Positions 1 through 5,414 of a DNA stretch of 5,414 nucleotides are shown in pieces; the first letter of the stretch is position 1; every line of letters begins with the position of its first letter. The translations under genes and the position numbers were made by a program. The DNA lies in contig JASHSY010000266.1 in NCBI GenBank assembly GCA_030040825.1, forward strand, positions 1-5,414, read 5' to 3'. The notes under the pieces were generated by a model that saw only the letters and a program-made list of their open reading frames with translations, had not been told where the DNA came from and did no database searches. The stretch comes from Xanthobacteraceae bacterium. GTDB lineage: Bacteria > Pseudomonadota > Alphaproteobacteria > Rhizobiales > Xanthobacteraceae.

Positions 1-499
1 TCTTCACTCCAAGCAGATAATAGCCGCCGTCGGTCGCCGGTCCGAGCACGGCGCGCTCGCCTGGCCGCGCCAGCACAACGGCCGTTTCGATCAACAGCGC
101 GGTCGGCAGCGTCGGCGAATCGGAATTCAGCACCACCGCAGACTTGTGCCCGAGCGCGAAGATTTGCTCGATGGTGTGCAAAAGACATTCGCCGAAAGTC
201 GGCAGACAGGCATCGATCAGGCCGATGGCCGGCGGCAGGATGGTCTGGAAAAAGCTTTCCGATCCGGCCGGCGCGAATGCTGCGTAGCCGGTAATCGCGG
301 TATGGCGCCTGGCGACCAGCAGATTGTGGGCGATATCCTGCAAGAAGGCCGTGTTAAGCGAAGCCGATTGATCAAAGGTCAGCGGCGGCACCAGCCGGGT
401 CTTGGTGCGACCGGGCGCCGACGCCTTCGCCATGATGGCAATGCCACAGGATGCCGGGCCGGAGCGCAATGCGCCGTTGAAATGCTTTGCATCGTCCAT
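1..499 (-). CDS. DUF2064 / TIGR04282-family glycosyltransferase, partial (C-terminus beyond left edge)
   Basis: Reverse-strand translation from the ATG at 499 gives 166 codons with no stop before the window edge, so the C-terminal part is missing. Visible motifs are MAKASAPGRTKTRL (residues 23-36), the nucleotide-sugar-binding start of this GT-A-like family; NSDSPTLP (125-132), which carries the DxP that probably helps bind metal or sugar nucleotide; and DGGYYLLG (157-164), the family's signature. Proteins of this family are usually a little over 200 residues, so roughly the first three quarters are present. The family is often named 'arsenosugar biosynthesis glycosyltransferase', but that role is shown only in a few gene contexts and nothing here supports it; the substrate is unknown. 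The start is supported by GGGGGTGG six bases upstream. An internal ATG at residue 23 is a possible later start. The protein should be cytoplasmic, as there is no signal peptide. The gene lies downstream of the PRC-barrel gene on the same strand, 158 bp away, so it may have its own promoter. Confidence 0.88.
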   Translation of the reverse strand, partial: MDDAKHFNGALRSGPASCGIAIMAKASAPGRTKTRLVPPLTFDQSASLNTAFLQDIAHNLLVARRHTAITGYAAFAPAGSESFFQTILPPAIGLIDACLPTFGECLLHTIEQIFALGHKSAVVLNSDSPTLPTALLIETAVVLARPGERAVLGPATDGGYYLLGVK

Positions 500-657
500 G
501 CGATGCCACCCCCAAATAACGCCGCTAAAATCGATTCGATAACGCGAATGCGTGACAGTTTTTGGCAAAGCGCCACGCGGCGCCAATCAATTCCGGCTCA
601 CCGGCTTCAAGTCGGCAAACACCAAAAAGTTATGCACCTCACCAAGTCGTGATTGGC
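500..657. other. Intergenic spacer between two minus-strand genes
   Basis: This 158-bp spacer precedes the glycosyltransferase gene. It is less GC-rich than the flanking genes, as expected of a promoter region. It holds a perfect 11-base odd palindrome, ATCGATTCGAT, at 530-540, about 30 bases upstream of the glycosyltransferase start. I could not identify convincing -35/-10 hexamers or an intrinsic terminator for the upstream PRC-barrel gene. Confidence 0.4.
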
Positions 658-1104
658 TCAATAGCCCCGGCACAGCGCGACGAGGATGGTGGCGTCGGGC
701 GGAAGCTTCGCCGCGCCGTCCTGCCGCCAAGTCGGCGCCGCGGCGTATTCGCTGCGCGACATGTCGAGCGAGGCAAGTTCGCGGCCGCGGATGCAGATCG
801 CTTCAATTGGTACGGCTACCGGACGCCCGCTCCAGCCGAGATAGCTGAGGATGCCGCCATAGCCGATGACCAGCTTCAGCTTGCCGTCGGTGCTGCGCGC
901 AACGTCGTGGACGAGGCCGAGCGTAGAATGGCTGTCGTCGAGGAGCGGCAGGCCGAGCAGATCGCCGACGCGCACCTTCTGCGGGAAGCGGGCTTGCATG
1001 CGTTGCTCCGGGGTCGGCGGCGGCTTGGCGTCATCGGCTCGCGCCGCGACGGCAAATGCTGCAAGCAGAAAGACCGACAAACCGATAACCGCCCAACGGA
1101 TCAT
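658..1104 (-). CDS. Exported PRC-barrel domain protein
   Basis: The 148-residue product begins with a Sec-type signal peptide: a hydrophobic stretch at residues 4-20, then AARA, with probable cleavage after residue 23 before DDAK. A short proline-rich linker follows. Residues about 42-120 fit a PRC-barrel: VRVGDLLGLPLLDD, LGLVHDVARSTDGKLKLVIGY, and a final strand reading RPVAVPIEAI. PRC-barrels are small beta-barrel folds known from RimM, photosynthetic reaction centre subunit H and many stress or envelope proteins in Hyphomicrobiales. The barrel here should be periplasmic, and its ligand or partner is unknown. I chose the ATG at 1104, which has a weak GGGA 11 bases upstream. A TTG at 1116 would add four residues but its GGGA lies directly against the codon. 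The gene is divergent from the cytochrome b gene, so the two may share a regulatory region; a functional link is speculation. Two Cys residues near the C-terminus (104 and 145) could form a disulfide. Confidence 0.85.
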   Translation of the reverse strand: MIRWAVIGLSVFLLAAFAVAARADDAKPPPTPEQRMQARFPQKVRVGDLLGLPLLDDSHSTLGLVHDVARSTDGKLKLVIGYGGILSYLGWSGRPVAVPIEAICIRGRELASLDMSRSEYAAAPTWRQDGAAKLPPDATILVALCRGY

Positions 1105-1230
1105 TTTCGCGTGCAATCCCGATCAAACGCGCCGCGCGGTTTCGTGAAGCGGGTTTATTTGCGAACGAAGCCCCGCGACCATAGTCTCGCAAGGCCGCAC
1201 ATGAATCGGCAGCGCGAGGAACCATCGTTG
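1105..1230. promoter_or_regulatory. Divergent promoter region between the PRC-barrel and cytochrome b genes
   Basis: This 126-bp spacer separates two divergent genes and must contain or share their promoters. On the plus strand a weak candidate is TTGCGA at 1159-1164 and CATAGT at 1180-1185, four of six matches each, but with a short 15-base spacer. I see no convincing operator or hairpin. The only Shine-Dalgarno-like motif clearly placed for the plus-strand gene is GAGGA at 1216-1220, ten bases before the ATG at 1231. Confidence 0.35.
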
Positions 1231-1926
1231 ATGCCGGCGCCGACCGTCAAATCACGTAACCGTAAAGAGCCTGCACGCAAGGAGCGGCGTTTGCATCCGC
1301 CGCCGGTGCGGGCGATGCACTGGATCAACGCGGTCGCCATCTTCATCATGATCGGCAGTGGCTGGAAGATCTATAACGACGACGTCATTCTCGGCTTCCT
1401 GCACGTCCCCGATTTCCTCACCATCGGCAAATGGGCGCAGCACGGTTTGCAGTGGCATTTCTTCGGCATGTGGATCTTCGTGCTCAACGGGCTCGCTTAT
1501 CTGAGCTACGGCATCGCCAGCGGTCGCTTCCGGCATAAGTTGTTTCCGATCTCGCCACGCGAATTGCTGAAGACGATCGGCGACGCGCTCCGCTTTCGTC
1601 TCGCGCATGACGATCTCACGCATTACAACGCCGTGCAAAAAATCATGTATCTCGGCGTCATGGCGGTGGGCGTGCTGATCGTGATTTCCGGATTGTCGCT
1701 ATGGAAACCGGTGCAATTTTCCGAGCTCGCCGATTTGTTCGGGAATTTTCAGACCATCCGCGTGGTGCATTTCCTCTGCATGGCCGCCATTGTTGCCTTC
1801 ATCCTTGTGCATGTGACGCTTGCCCTGCTGGTGCCGCGAAGCCTCGTCGCCATGCTCACCGGCGGGCCGGTGGTGTCGCCTGACGGCGGCCCGGCGGCCG
1901 GCGCGAAAGCCAGAGCGGCTGGGTGA
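1231..1926 (+). CDS. b-type cytochrome membrane subunit (cytochrome b561 / Ni-hydrogenase cytochrome b-like)
   Basis: The 231-residue integral membrane protein has four predicted helices at about residues 30-46, 74-94, 137-156 and 179-201. A basic N-terminus (KSRNRKEPARKERR) probably faces the cytoplasm. Candidate haem ligands are His30 (VRAMHWINA), His71 or His76 (QHGLQWHFFG), His180 (RVVHFLC) and His194 (ILVHVTL); paired His in the first, second and last helices is typical of the PF01292-type diheme cytochromes b. Such subunits pass electrons between the quinone pool and a periplasmic redox partner. The next gene encodes a molybdopterin oxidoreductase and starts within about five bases of this stop, so the two almost certainly form an operon and a complex or redox pair. 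Although analogous to MsrQ/YedZ in role, the His pattern and length fit the b561 type better than the ferric-reductase-like MsrQ. The start at 1231 has GAGGA ten bases upstream; an ATG at 1201, adding ten residues, has only AAGG. The same frame stays open upstream to 562, but that stretch is antisense to the PRC-barrel gene and is not coding. Confidence 0.87.
   Translation: MPAPTVKSRNRKEPARKERRLHPPPVRAMHWINAVAIFIMIGSGWKIYNDDVILGFLHVPDFLTIGKWAQHGLQWHFFGMWIFVLNGLAYLSYGIASGRFRHKLFPISPRELLKTIGDALRFRLAHDDLTHYNAVQKIMYLGVMAVGVLIVISGLSLWKPVQFSELADLFGNFQTIRVVHFLCMAAIVAFILVHVTLALLVPRSLVAMLTGGPVVSPDGGPAAGAKARAAG
1922..1926 (+). promoter_or_regulatory. Shine-Dalgarno site deciding the start of the molybdoenzyme gene
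   Basis: GGTGA lies five bases before the ATG at 1932 and overlaps the TGA stop of the cytochrome b gene. This favours the ATG over the GTG at 1923, which lacks a well-placed site, and points to translational coupling of the two genes. Confidence 0.5.
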
Positions 1927-1931
1927 AAGCT

Positions 1932-2723
1932 ATGTCGCCGCACAAACACCCACCGTCGCTGTTCCGGCCTCAAGCGCTGCCTAATCGGAGCGTGCTGACC
2001 GAAAACAAAAAGCTCATCGACACCGTCAGCCGGCGCAACGTGTTGCGCGGCACGCTCAGCCTCGGCGCGCTGACGCTATTGTCCGGGTGCGATGTGACCG
2101 AGGAAGCGCCGGTACAGAGCTTTTTGCGCACGGTCTCGGCGTGGAATGACCGCGTCCAAGGGGTGCTGTTTCGCCCCGACCATCTGGCGCCGACATTCTC
2201 GCCGGCGCAGGTGGTGAAGCCGCCGCGTTTTAACGCTTATTATCCGATCGAAGAGGTCAAGCCGGTCGACGGTGCGACGTGGCAGCTGGAATTAGCCGGC
2301 CGCATTGCGAACAAACAGCCGTGGACGGCGCAGCAGATTTATCAACTGCCCGAGCAGGAATTGATCATCCGGCATATCTGCGTCGAGGGCTGGGACTATA
2401 TCGGCCAGTGGTCCGGCCCGAATTTGAAAAACTTTCTCCAGCGCATCGGCGCCGATTTGGCCGCGAAATACGTCTACTTCCACTGCAATGACGACTTCAC
2501 CGAAAGTATCGACATGGCGGCGGCCCTGCATCCGCAGACCATCCTCGCCACCAAATATGCCGGCGACATCATCACCGATCCGTTCGGCTTTCCGCTGCGG
2601 CTGCGCACATCGACCAAGCTCGGCTACAAGAACGCGAAATGGATCCGCGCCATCGAGGTGAGCAACACCTTCACCGAGACGTTCTGGAGCAAGCAGGGCG
2701 AAAACTGGTTCGCCGGGATTTAG
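1932..2723 (+). CDS. Sulfite oxidase/YedY-like molybdopterin oxidoreductase, Tat-exported lipoprotein
   Basis: The 263-residue product contains one molybdopterin-binding domain of the PF00174 (Oxidored_molyb) type. Numbering from the ATG at 1932, SRRNVLRG with Arg34-Arg35 is a twin-arginine motif, followed by a hydrophobic stretch ending in LLSGC, a lipobox with Cys53. Export as a folded, cofactor-loaded Tat lipoprotein is therefore likely. The sequence RHICVEGWDYIGQWSG at about 147-162 matches the YedY/sulfite oxidase active-site segment; Cys150 is the expected molybdenum thiolate ligand. DPFGFPLRLRTSTKLGYKNAKWIRAIE (about 216-242) is the conserved C-terminal core, with GFPLRL and GYKNAKWI. 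The dimerisation domain of classic sulfite oxidases is absent, as in YedY/MsrP. The substrate cannot be told from sequence. The partner is the preceding cytochrome b. The start at 1932 has GGTGA five bases upstream; a GTG at 1923 would overlap the cytochrome stop by four bases and add three residues. The region before the twin arginines is unusually long at 33 residues. Confidence 0.88.
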   Translation: MSPHKHPPSLFRPQALPNRSVLTENKKLIDTVSRRNVLRGTLSLGALTLLSGCDVTEEAPVQSFLRTVSAWNDRVQGVLFRPDHLAPTFSPAQVVKPPRFNAYYPIEEVKPVDGATWQLELAGRIANKQPWTAQQIYQLPEQELIIRHICVEGWDYIGQWSGPNLKNFLQRIGADLAAKYVYFHCNDDFTESIDMAAALHPQTILATKYAGDIITDPFGFPLRLRTSTKLGYKNAKWIRAIEVSNTFTETFWSKQGENWFAGI

Positions 2724-2819
2724 CAGATTAAGTTCGACGCTCCAATGTACGCGGCGCGCTTAACCTGAACGAGCGATCGGCGCCGGTGTTGTTCGTGGAG
2801 AACTGATGGTCCCCGGCCC
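2724..2819. other. Convergent intergenic spacer
   Basis: This 96-bp stretch lies between the 3' ends of the molybdoenzyme gene and the HerA-like gene. A terminator serving both strands would be expected here. The only inverted repeat I can see is a weak GGTCC/GGACC pair near 2808-2830 with a long loop and no T-run, so I do not call a terminator. Confidence 0.3.
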
Positions 2820-4691
2820 TCAGCGGACCGGACGGTAGGCCGGATCATGCGAATCGATCGGCGTATCGGCAACCAGCGGCTTCTTCAAAATCGTCGAACT
2901 TGCCCGCAGCAATTCGGTGCGCGCCGGCGACTGGATCGGCGAGGTCGGCGCTGCCGGCTGCAACGGCGCCGGATCGGCCGGCGCGTCATAGTCGCCTGTG
3001 TCGGTTTCGCTCATGCGGTAACTCATGCTGGCGTTTCGCCAGCGGCCGATTACGGAAGCGATCATGTCGCGGTTGATACTGGTGCCGGCATCCGAGCGGG
3101 TATTGCCGGCGGCCTCACTATTGGGCCGGTGCGCCGGCCCCAATTCCTGGAAGCGCATGCAGGTCGGCAGCGCCACGCCGGGGCCGAAAGTGAACGCCTC
3201 GCGGATGCCAAGCGAAGGAATGAACGCCAGCAGGCTGGCGGCCGCTTCCGAAACCGCCGAGCGGATCAGCTCCTGGTCGCGATCGTTCGACAGCCGCATG
3301 ACAAATAACGTCGAGCACTGCGACAGGATGGTGGCATCGATCTCGGCCGGCCGCTGCGAAATCAGTCCGAGATAAACCCCGTATTTGCGGCCCTCTTTGG
3401 CGATCCGGGACAGCGCCCGCCGGGTCGGGCCGAAGCCGATATTGCGATCTGCGGCGGCGTAACGGTGCGCCTCCTCGCAGACAAACAGCAACGGCGCTAC
3501 GCCGTCGCTCCACAAACCGAAATCGAACGCCATGCGGCAAAGCACCGACACCACCGAGTCGACCACTTCGGCTGGGAAACCGGCAAGACCCATCACCGTC
3601 ATCGGCTTGCCCTGCGGCGGCAGCCGGAACAGCTGGCCCAGAATCTCGGCCATCGTGTCGCCGCCGATATTGGCGTTCTCGAACATGAAGCCGTAGCGCG
3701 GATTGTTGCGGAAGGTCTGAATGCGCGAGATCAGCTTGTGGTAGATCATGCGCGAGGAGCGGTTCTCGAGCTTGCCCATGCGCTCGTCGAGCAGGCCGAC
3801 CAGATCCTCGATGCGGTAGGGCACCGGCGTGTCGGCGGTAAAGCCGGCGTCGCGCTGGTCGCGCTGGTCGCGCTTCCTGGCGATCGCGCGATCGCCGCCG
3901 CCGTTGCGATATTGCAGATAAGCCGCCTTGGCCGGCGGAATGACCTCGGAGAGGATCTCGATCTCCTCGAGCACGCCCGACCGCTCACCGAACAGCACGT
4001 CGACGATTTCTTCGAAATTGAACAGCCAAAACGGCAGCTTCAAGTTGCGCGGCGTCAGCACCTGCGCCTTATCGCCGAAGCAATTGCCGTATTCGTTGTG
4101 CGGGTCGATCAGAAAGATGCGCAGATTCGGCCGGGTGTCGAGAAGCTTTCCGAGAATGACGGCGACGCCGCTCGACTTGCCGACGCCGGTTGCGCCGAGG
4201 ACGGCGAAGTGCCGGCTCACCAGATGGTCGATGTCGATGTGGACCTGGATATGCGGGTTTTGCTGCAGGTCGCCGACATGGCCGCGATTGGCGTCGGCGG
4301 TTCCGTACACCACCCGCAACATGTTCTCGGTGAGCATGATGGTGGCGTCACCGATGTTTGGATATTCGGAAAAGCCGCGCTGAAAGCTCAGCATCGCTTT
4401 TTCGTTGGCGCGGATTTCGCCGATCAGGTCGAGCCGCGCCACCTTGCGGTATGACTGCGCGCTACTCCCCGCGGCCAAGGTCTCTTCGGCAATGTTGGTG
4501 ATCAGCCCGATGATCACCGCTCTGCCCGTTTTTAATCCCATGAATTTGCCGACGGTCGGCTGATCGTCGCTCGGCGCCCGCGCGGTAAGTTCGACGGTCG
4601 CTTGCGCGCCGCTGACCCCGACCACGCGGCCGATCGATTCAGGACGTGGCGGCCGCACAGCGTTTGGATCGGGAGCCGAGGATTTGTCCAT
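2820..4691 (-). CDS. HerA/DUF87-family ATPase (FtsK-HerA superfamily DNA translocase-like)
   Basis: The 623-residue product has a HAS-barrel-like N-terminus (about residues 20-67, IGRVVGVSGAQATVEL onward) and a RecA-like HerA/FtsK ATPase core. Walker A is GATGVGKS (166-173, Lys172). DPHNEYG (196-202) is the usual HerA motif after the second strand. Walker B is LLFVCEEAHR (401-410) with catalytic Glu406/Glu407. SRIAKEGRKYG (428-438) and ISQRPAEID (444-452) match the sensor and arginine-finger region. HerA proteins form hexamers that translocate or unwind DNA, usually with the nuclease NurA or other effectors. No NurA, SIR2 or other nuclease gene is adjacent in this window, so the role is open; a general DNA-processing role is most likely. 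The C-terminal 60-70 residues are Pro/Ala-rich and probably disordered. An Arg-Asp-Gln tandem repeat (274-281) is encoded by a short DNA repeat. The ATG at 4691 is used; the ribosome site is weak (a GG-rich stretch about ten bases upstream). It is convergent with the molybdoenzyme gene and divergent from the PilZ-like gene. Confidence 0.9.
   Translation of the reverse strand: MDKSSAPDPNAVRPPRPESIGRVVGVSGAQATVELTARAPSDDQPTVGKFMGLKTGRAVIIGLITNIAEETLAAGSSAQSYRKVARLDLIGEIRANEKAMLSFQRGFSEYPNIGDATIMLTENMLRVVYGTADANRGHVGDLQQNPHIQVHIDIDHLVSRHFAVLGATGVGKSSGVAVILGKLLDTRPNLRIFLIDPHNEYGNCFGDKAQVLTPRNLKLPFWLFNFEEIVDVLFGERSGVLEEIEILSEVIPPAKAAYLQYRNGGGDRAIARKRDQRDQRDAGFTADTPVPYRIEDLVGLLDERMGKLENRSSRMIYHKLISRIQTFRNNPRYGFMFENANIGGDTMAEILGQLFRLPPQGKPMTVMGLAGFPAEVVDSVVSVLCRMAFDFGLWSDGVAPLLFVCEEAHRYAAADRNIGFGPTRRALSRIAKEGRKYGVYLGLISQRPAEIDATILSQCSTLFVMRLSNDRDQELIRSAVSEAAASLLAFIPSLGIREAFTFGPGVALPTCMRFQELGPAHRPNSEAAGNTRSDAGTSINRDMIASVIGRWRNASMSYRMSETDTGDYDAPADPAPLQPAAPTSPIQSPARTELLRASSTILKKPLVADTPIDSHDPAYRPVR
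3852..3874. repeat. Short tandem repeat inside the HerA-like gene
   Basis: The unit GCGCTGGTC occurs twice in tandem at 3852-3860 and 3861-3869, followed by a partial GCGCT. Read on the minus strand it encodes the tandem tripeptide Arg-Asp-Gln within a charged surface segment between the Walker A and B motifs. The unit is a multiple of three, so copy-number change would not break the frame. Confidence 0.7.
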
Positions 4692-4797
4692 GATCCGGAT
4701 ACCTACCCCGGCGCAATTGCGGTTCTGTTAAAGCGGATTAATTACTTCGAAATTCGGCGGCCGGCTCGCCGACGTCGTTAAAGGATGCCGAAGCGTT

Positions 4798-4813
4798 CGC
4801 GTAAATTTTCGCG
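4798..4813. promoter_or_regulatory. Near-perfect 16-bp palindrome, possible operator
   Basis: CGCGTAAATTTTCGCG is a 16-base palindrome with a single mismatched pair, AT-rich in the centre and capped by CGCG on each side. It sits just upstream of the TTGACA hexamer at 4820-4825 and could bind a dimeric regulator. It is not followed by a T-run that would make it a terminator. No specific regulator is implied. Confidence 0.35.
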
Positions 4814-4819
4814 TTGGTT

Positions 4820-4825
4820 TTGACA
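4820..4825 (+). promoter_or_regulatory. Consensus -35 hexamer (TTGACA) upstream of the PilZ-like gene
   Basis: TTGACA is a perfect sigma-70 -35 match, 112 bases before the start at 4938. No good -10 lies at the usual 16-18 base spacing; GAAAAT at 4848-4853 matches four of six but is 22 bases away. Alphaproteobacterial -10 elements are often weak, so this remains a candidate only. Confidence 0.35.
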
Positions 4826-4926
4826 CAATTGCAAATTTTTTGGCGCAGAAAATTGAAACACGCAAGCGCTGTTCGCGCAGTTTGCGTCGAAGATTTCGGT
4901 TCTCGCGGCCTTAGCTCAACGGCGCG

Positions 4927-4932
4927 AGGAGG
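4927..4932 (+). promoter_or_regulatory. Strong Shine-Dalgarno site of the PilZ-like gene
   Basis: AGGAGG lies five bases before the ATG at 4938. It is the best ribosome binding site in the window and the main reason to accept this very short reading frame as a true gene start. Confidence 0.7.
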
Positions 4933-4937
4933 CACAG

Positions 4938-5153
4938 ATGGAACTCGCTGAGCGAACCGGGCTGTCGCCGCGGTTGGCGGCCAAAATCAACGTTCTCGGA
5001 TTTCCTCCGATGGCCTGCACGGCGACGGAGATTTCAGAAACCGGCGCAACGCCGGTGGTCGTGAGCCAGCTCGGGATTCCGGAGTCGTTCGAGCTGATGA
5101 TTGCCGGCGAACCGCGGCCGCGTCGCCGTCAGAAAAGCGCAGTACAAGATTAG
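4938..5153 (+). CDS. Small PilZ-like protein, C-terminally truncated, probably by frameshift
   Basis: The 71-residue reading frame starts at an ATG with a consensus AGGAGG. Residues 27-55 resemble the middle of a PilZ domain as found in many short Hyphomicrobiales proteins: EISETGA (31-37) at the place of the (D/N)xSxxG motif, then GIPESFELMI (46-55) at the usual 'IPxxFxLxI' strand. PilZ domains bind cyclic di-GMP. Here the second motif has Glu in the Asp/Asn position, and the RxxxR motif is not evident in the N-terminus, so ligand binding is doubtful. After residue 57 the frame turns into a basic tail (EPRPRRRQKSAVQD) unlike PilZ. The +1 frame downstream gives RGRVAVRKAQYKIRVRF, which resembles the expected final strands (CxVxWRxxxxIGVxF). 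I infer a one-base gain or two-base loss near 5106-5118, either a real mutation or a sequencing error. The family assignment is moderate, resting on two short motifs plus the downstream match. Confidence 0.6.
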   Translation: MELAERTGLSPRLAAKINVLGFPPMACTATEISETGATPVVVSQLGIPESFELMIAGEPRPRRRQKSAVQD

Positions 5154-5175
5154 AGTTCGTTTTCAAGCGTGGTGA
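5110..5175 (+). pseudogene. Out-of-frame C-terminal segment of the PilZ-like gene
   Basis: Read from 5110 in the +1 frame relative to the upstream gene, this encodes 21 residues, including GRVAVRKAQYKIRVRFQAW, and then a TGA at 5173-5175. The pattern fits the last two beta-strands of a PilZ domain. Joined to residue 57 of the upstream frame it would give a 78-residue protein, close to the size of short single-domain PilZ proteins. There is no obvious slippery heptamer, so programmed frameshifting is not supported. Confidence 0.4.
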
Positions 5176-5414
5176 CGCGTCGACCGCGGTTGTGCCGCCC
5201 CGGGGGCTTCGGCAAGGGTGCACTCTGCCGACATCTAACGCCGGACGATCGGGTCCTTCCGTTGTGGCGTCTGTTCAGGCAAATACTTGTCGACGCGGCC
5301 TCGGAACTGATCGGCTCGCATTGAGATCGTCGGAAGCGCAACATTCAGAGTTCACTTTCAGCGATACATCGGCTGCGGCTCGAACAAGCACGTGACGATC
5401 TAAGATTCCCTCCC
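5176..5414. other. 239-bp right-hand stretch without a recognisable gene
   Basis: Short open frames exist on both strands here, but they start with weak or non-ATG codons, lack ribosome sites, and their translations (rich in Arg, Ser and Thr) match no family I know. A GC-rich partly self-complementary stretch at about 5193-5213 (GCCGCCCCGGGGGCTTCGGC) follows the PilZ-like gene, but no T-run follows it, so a terminator call is not justified. The content is non-coding or a decayed relic. Confidence 0.4.

Larger units (their letters stand above)
4692..4937. promoter_or_regulatory. AT-richer divergent promoter region
   Basis: This 246-bp gap lies between the divergent HerA-like and PilZ-like genes. 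The stretch 4800-4860 is clearly richer in A and T than the genes around it, with several A and T runs. It should hold promoters for both directions. Specific sites inside it are listed separately. I found no RNA gene or open frame that I would support here. Confidence 0.5.

Noticed and set aside
146..652. A 168-codon plus-strand open frame
   Set aside because: It is antisense to the glycosyltransferase, lacks a domain, and the minus-strand translation has clear family motifs.
562..1230. Upstream in-frame extension of the cytochrome b reading frame, giving 454 residues in total
   Set aside because: The extra part is antisense to the signal-peptide-bearing PRC-barrel gene, has no recognisable domain, and the real start has a Shine-Dalgarno site at 1216-1220.
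1231..2723. Naming the pair msrQ-msrP
   Set aside because: The cytochrome's His pattern and length fit the b561 type rather than MsrQ, and the molybdoprotein is a lipoprotein-like variant. The symbols would claim a substrate that the sequence does not show.
2808..2830. Possible terminator hairpin GGTCC/GGACC between the convergent genes
   Set aside because: The stem is only five pairs with a long loop and no T-run, and it extends into the 3' end of the HerA-like gene.
3465..4454. A 329-codon open frame on the plus strand
   Set aside because: It is antisense to the HerA-like gene, whose Walker motifs are unmistakable. Long antisense frames are common in GC-rich genes, and its His/Arg/Val-rich translation matches no family.
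4909..4933. tRNA-like 5' part (GGCCTTAGCTCAACGG) resembling an acceptor and D-arm
   Set aside because: The D-stem does not pair properly, no anticodon arm or T-arm (GTTCGAATC-like) follows, and the sequence runs into the ribosome site of the PilZ-like gene.

Overview
The window is GC-rich with short intergenic gaps. Its protein families suggest an alphaproteobacterium, most likely order Hyphomicrobiales (Bradyrhizobium/Rhodopseudomonas/Xanthobacteraceae-like). That placement is inferred from gene style and base composition, not from a marker gene. Nothing in the window looks like a phage, transposon, CRISPR array, or rRNA or tRNA gene.

Left part (1-1104, minus strand): the N-terminal 166 codons of a DUF2064/TIGR04282-type glycosyltransferase run off the left edge. 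Before it in the direction of transcription is a small exported PRC-barrel protein. Middle part (1231-2723, plus strand): a tight two-gene unit encodes a four-helix b-type cytochrome and a YedY/sulfite-oxidase-like molybdopterin protein. The molybdoprotein has both a twin-arginine signal and a lipobox. Together they look like a membrane-tethered periplasmic molybdoenzyme that exchanges electrons with the quinone pool through the cytochrome. The PRC-barrel gene is divergent from this pair across a 126-bp gap.

Right part: a 623-residue HerA/DUF87-family hexameric ATPase on the minus strand (2820-4691) converges on the molybdoenzyme gene. It is separated by a 246-bp AT-richer divergent spacer from a very small plus-strand gene (4938-5153) resembling a PilZ domain. 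The missing last strands of that domain can be read in the +1 frame immediately downstream, so the gene looks frameshifted. The last 239 bp hold no gene I can support.

The most interesting items are the frameshifted PilZ-like gene, the Tat-lipoprotein molybdoenzyme with its own cytochrome b, and the AT-rich spacer with a near-perfect palindrome and a consensus -35 hexamer. I see no clear evidence of a wholly new system here; most of the window looks like ordinary chromosomal genes.
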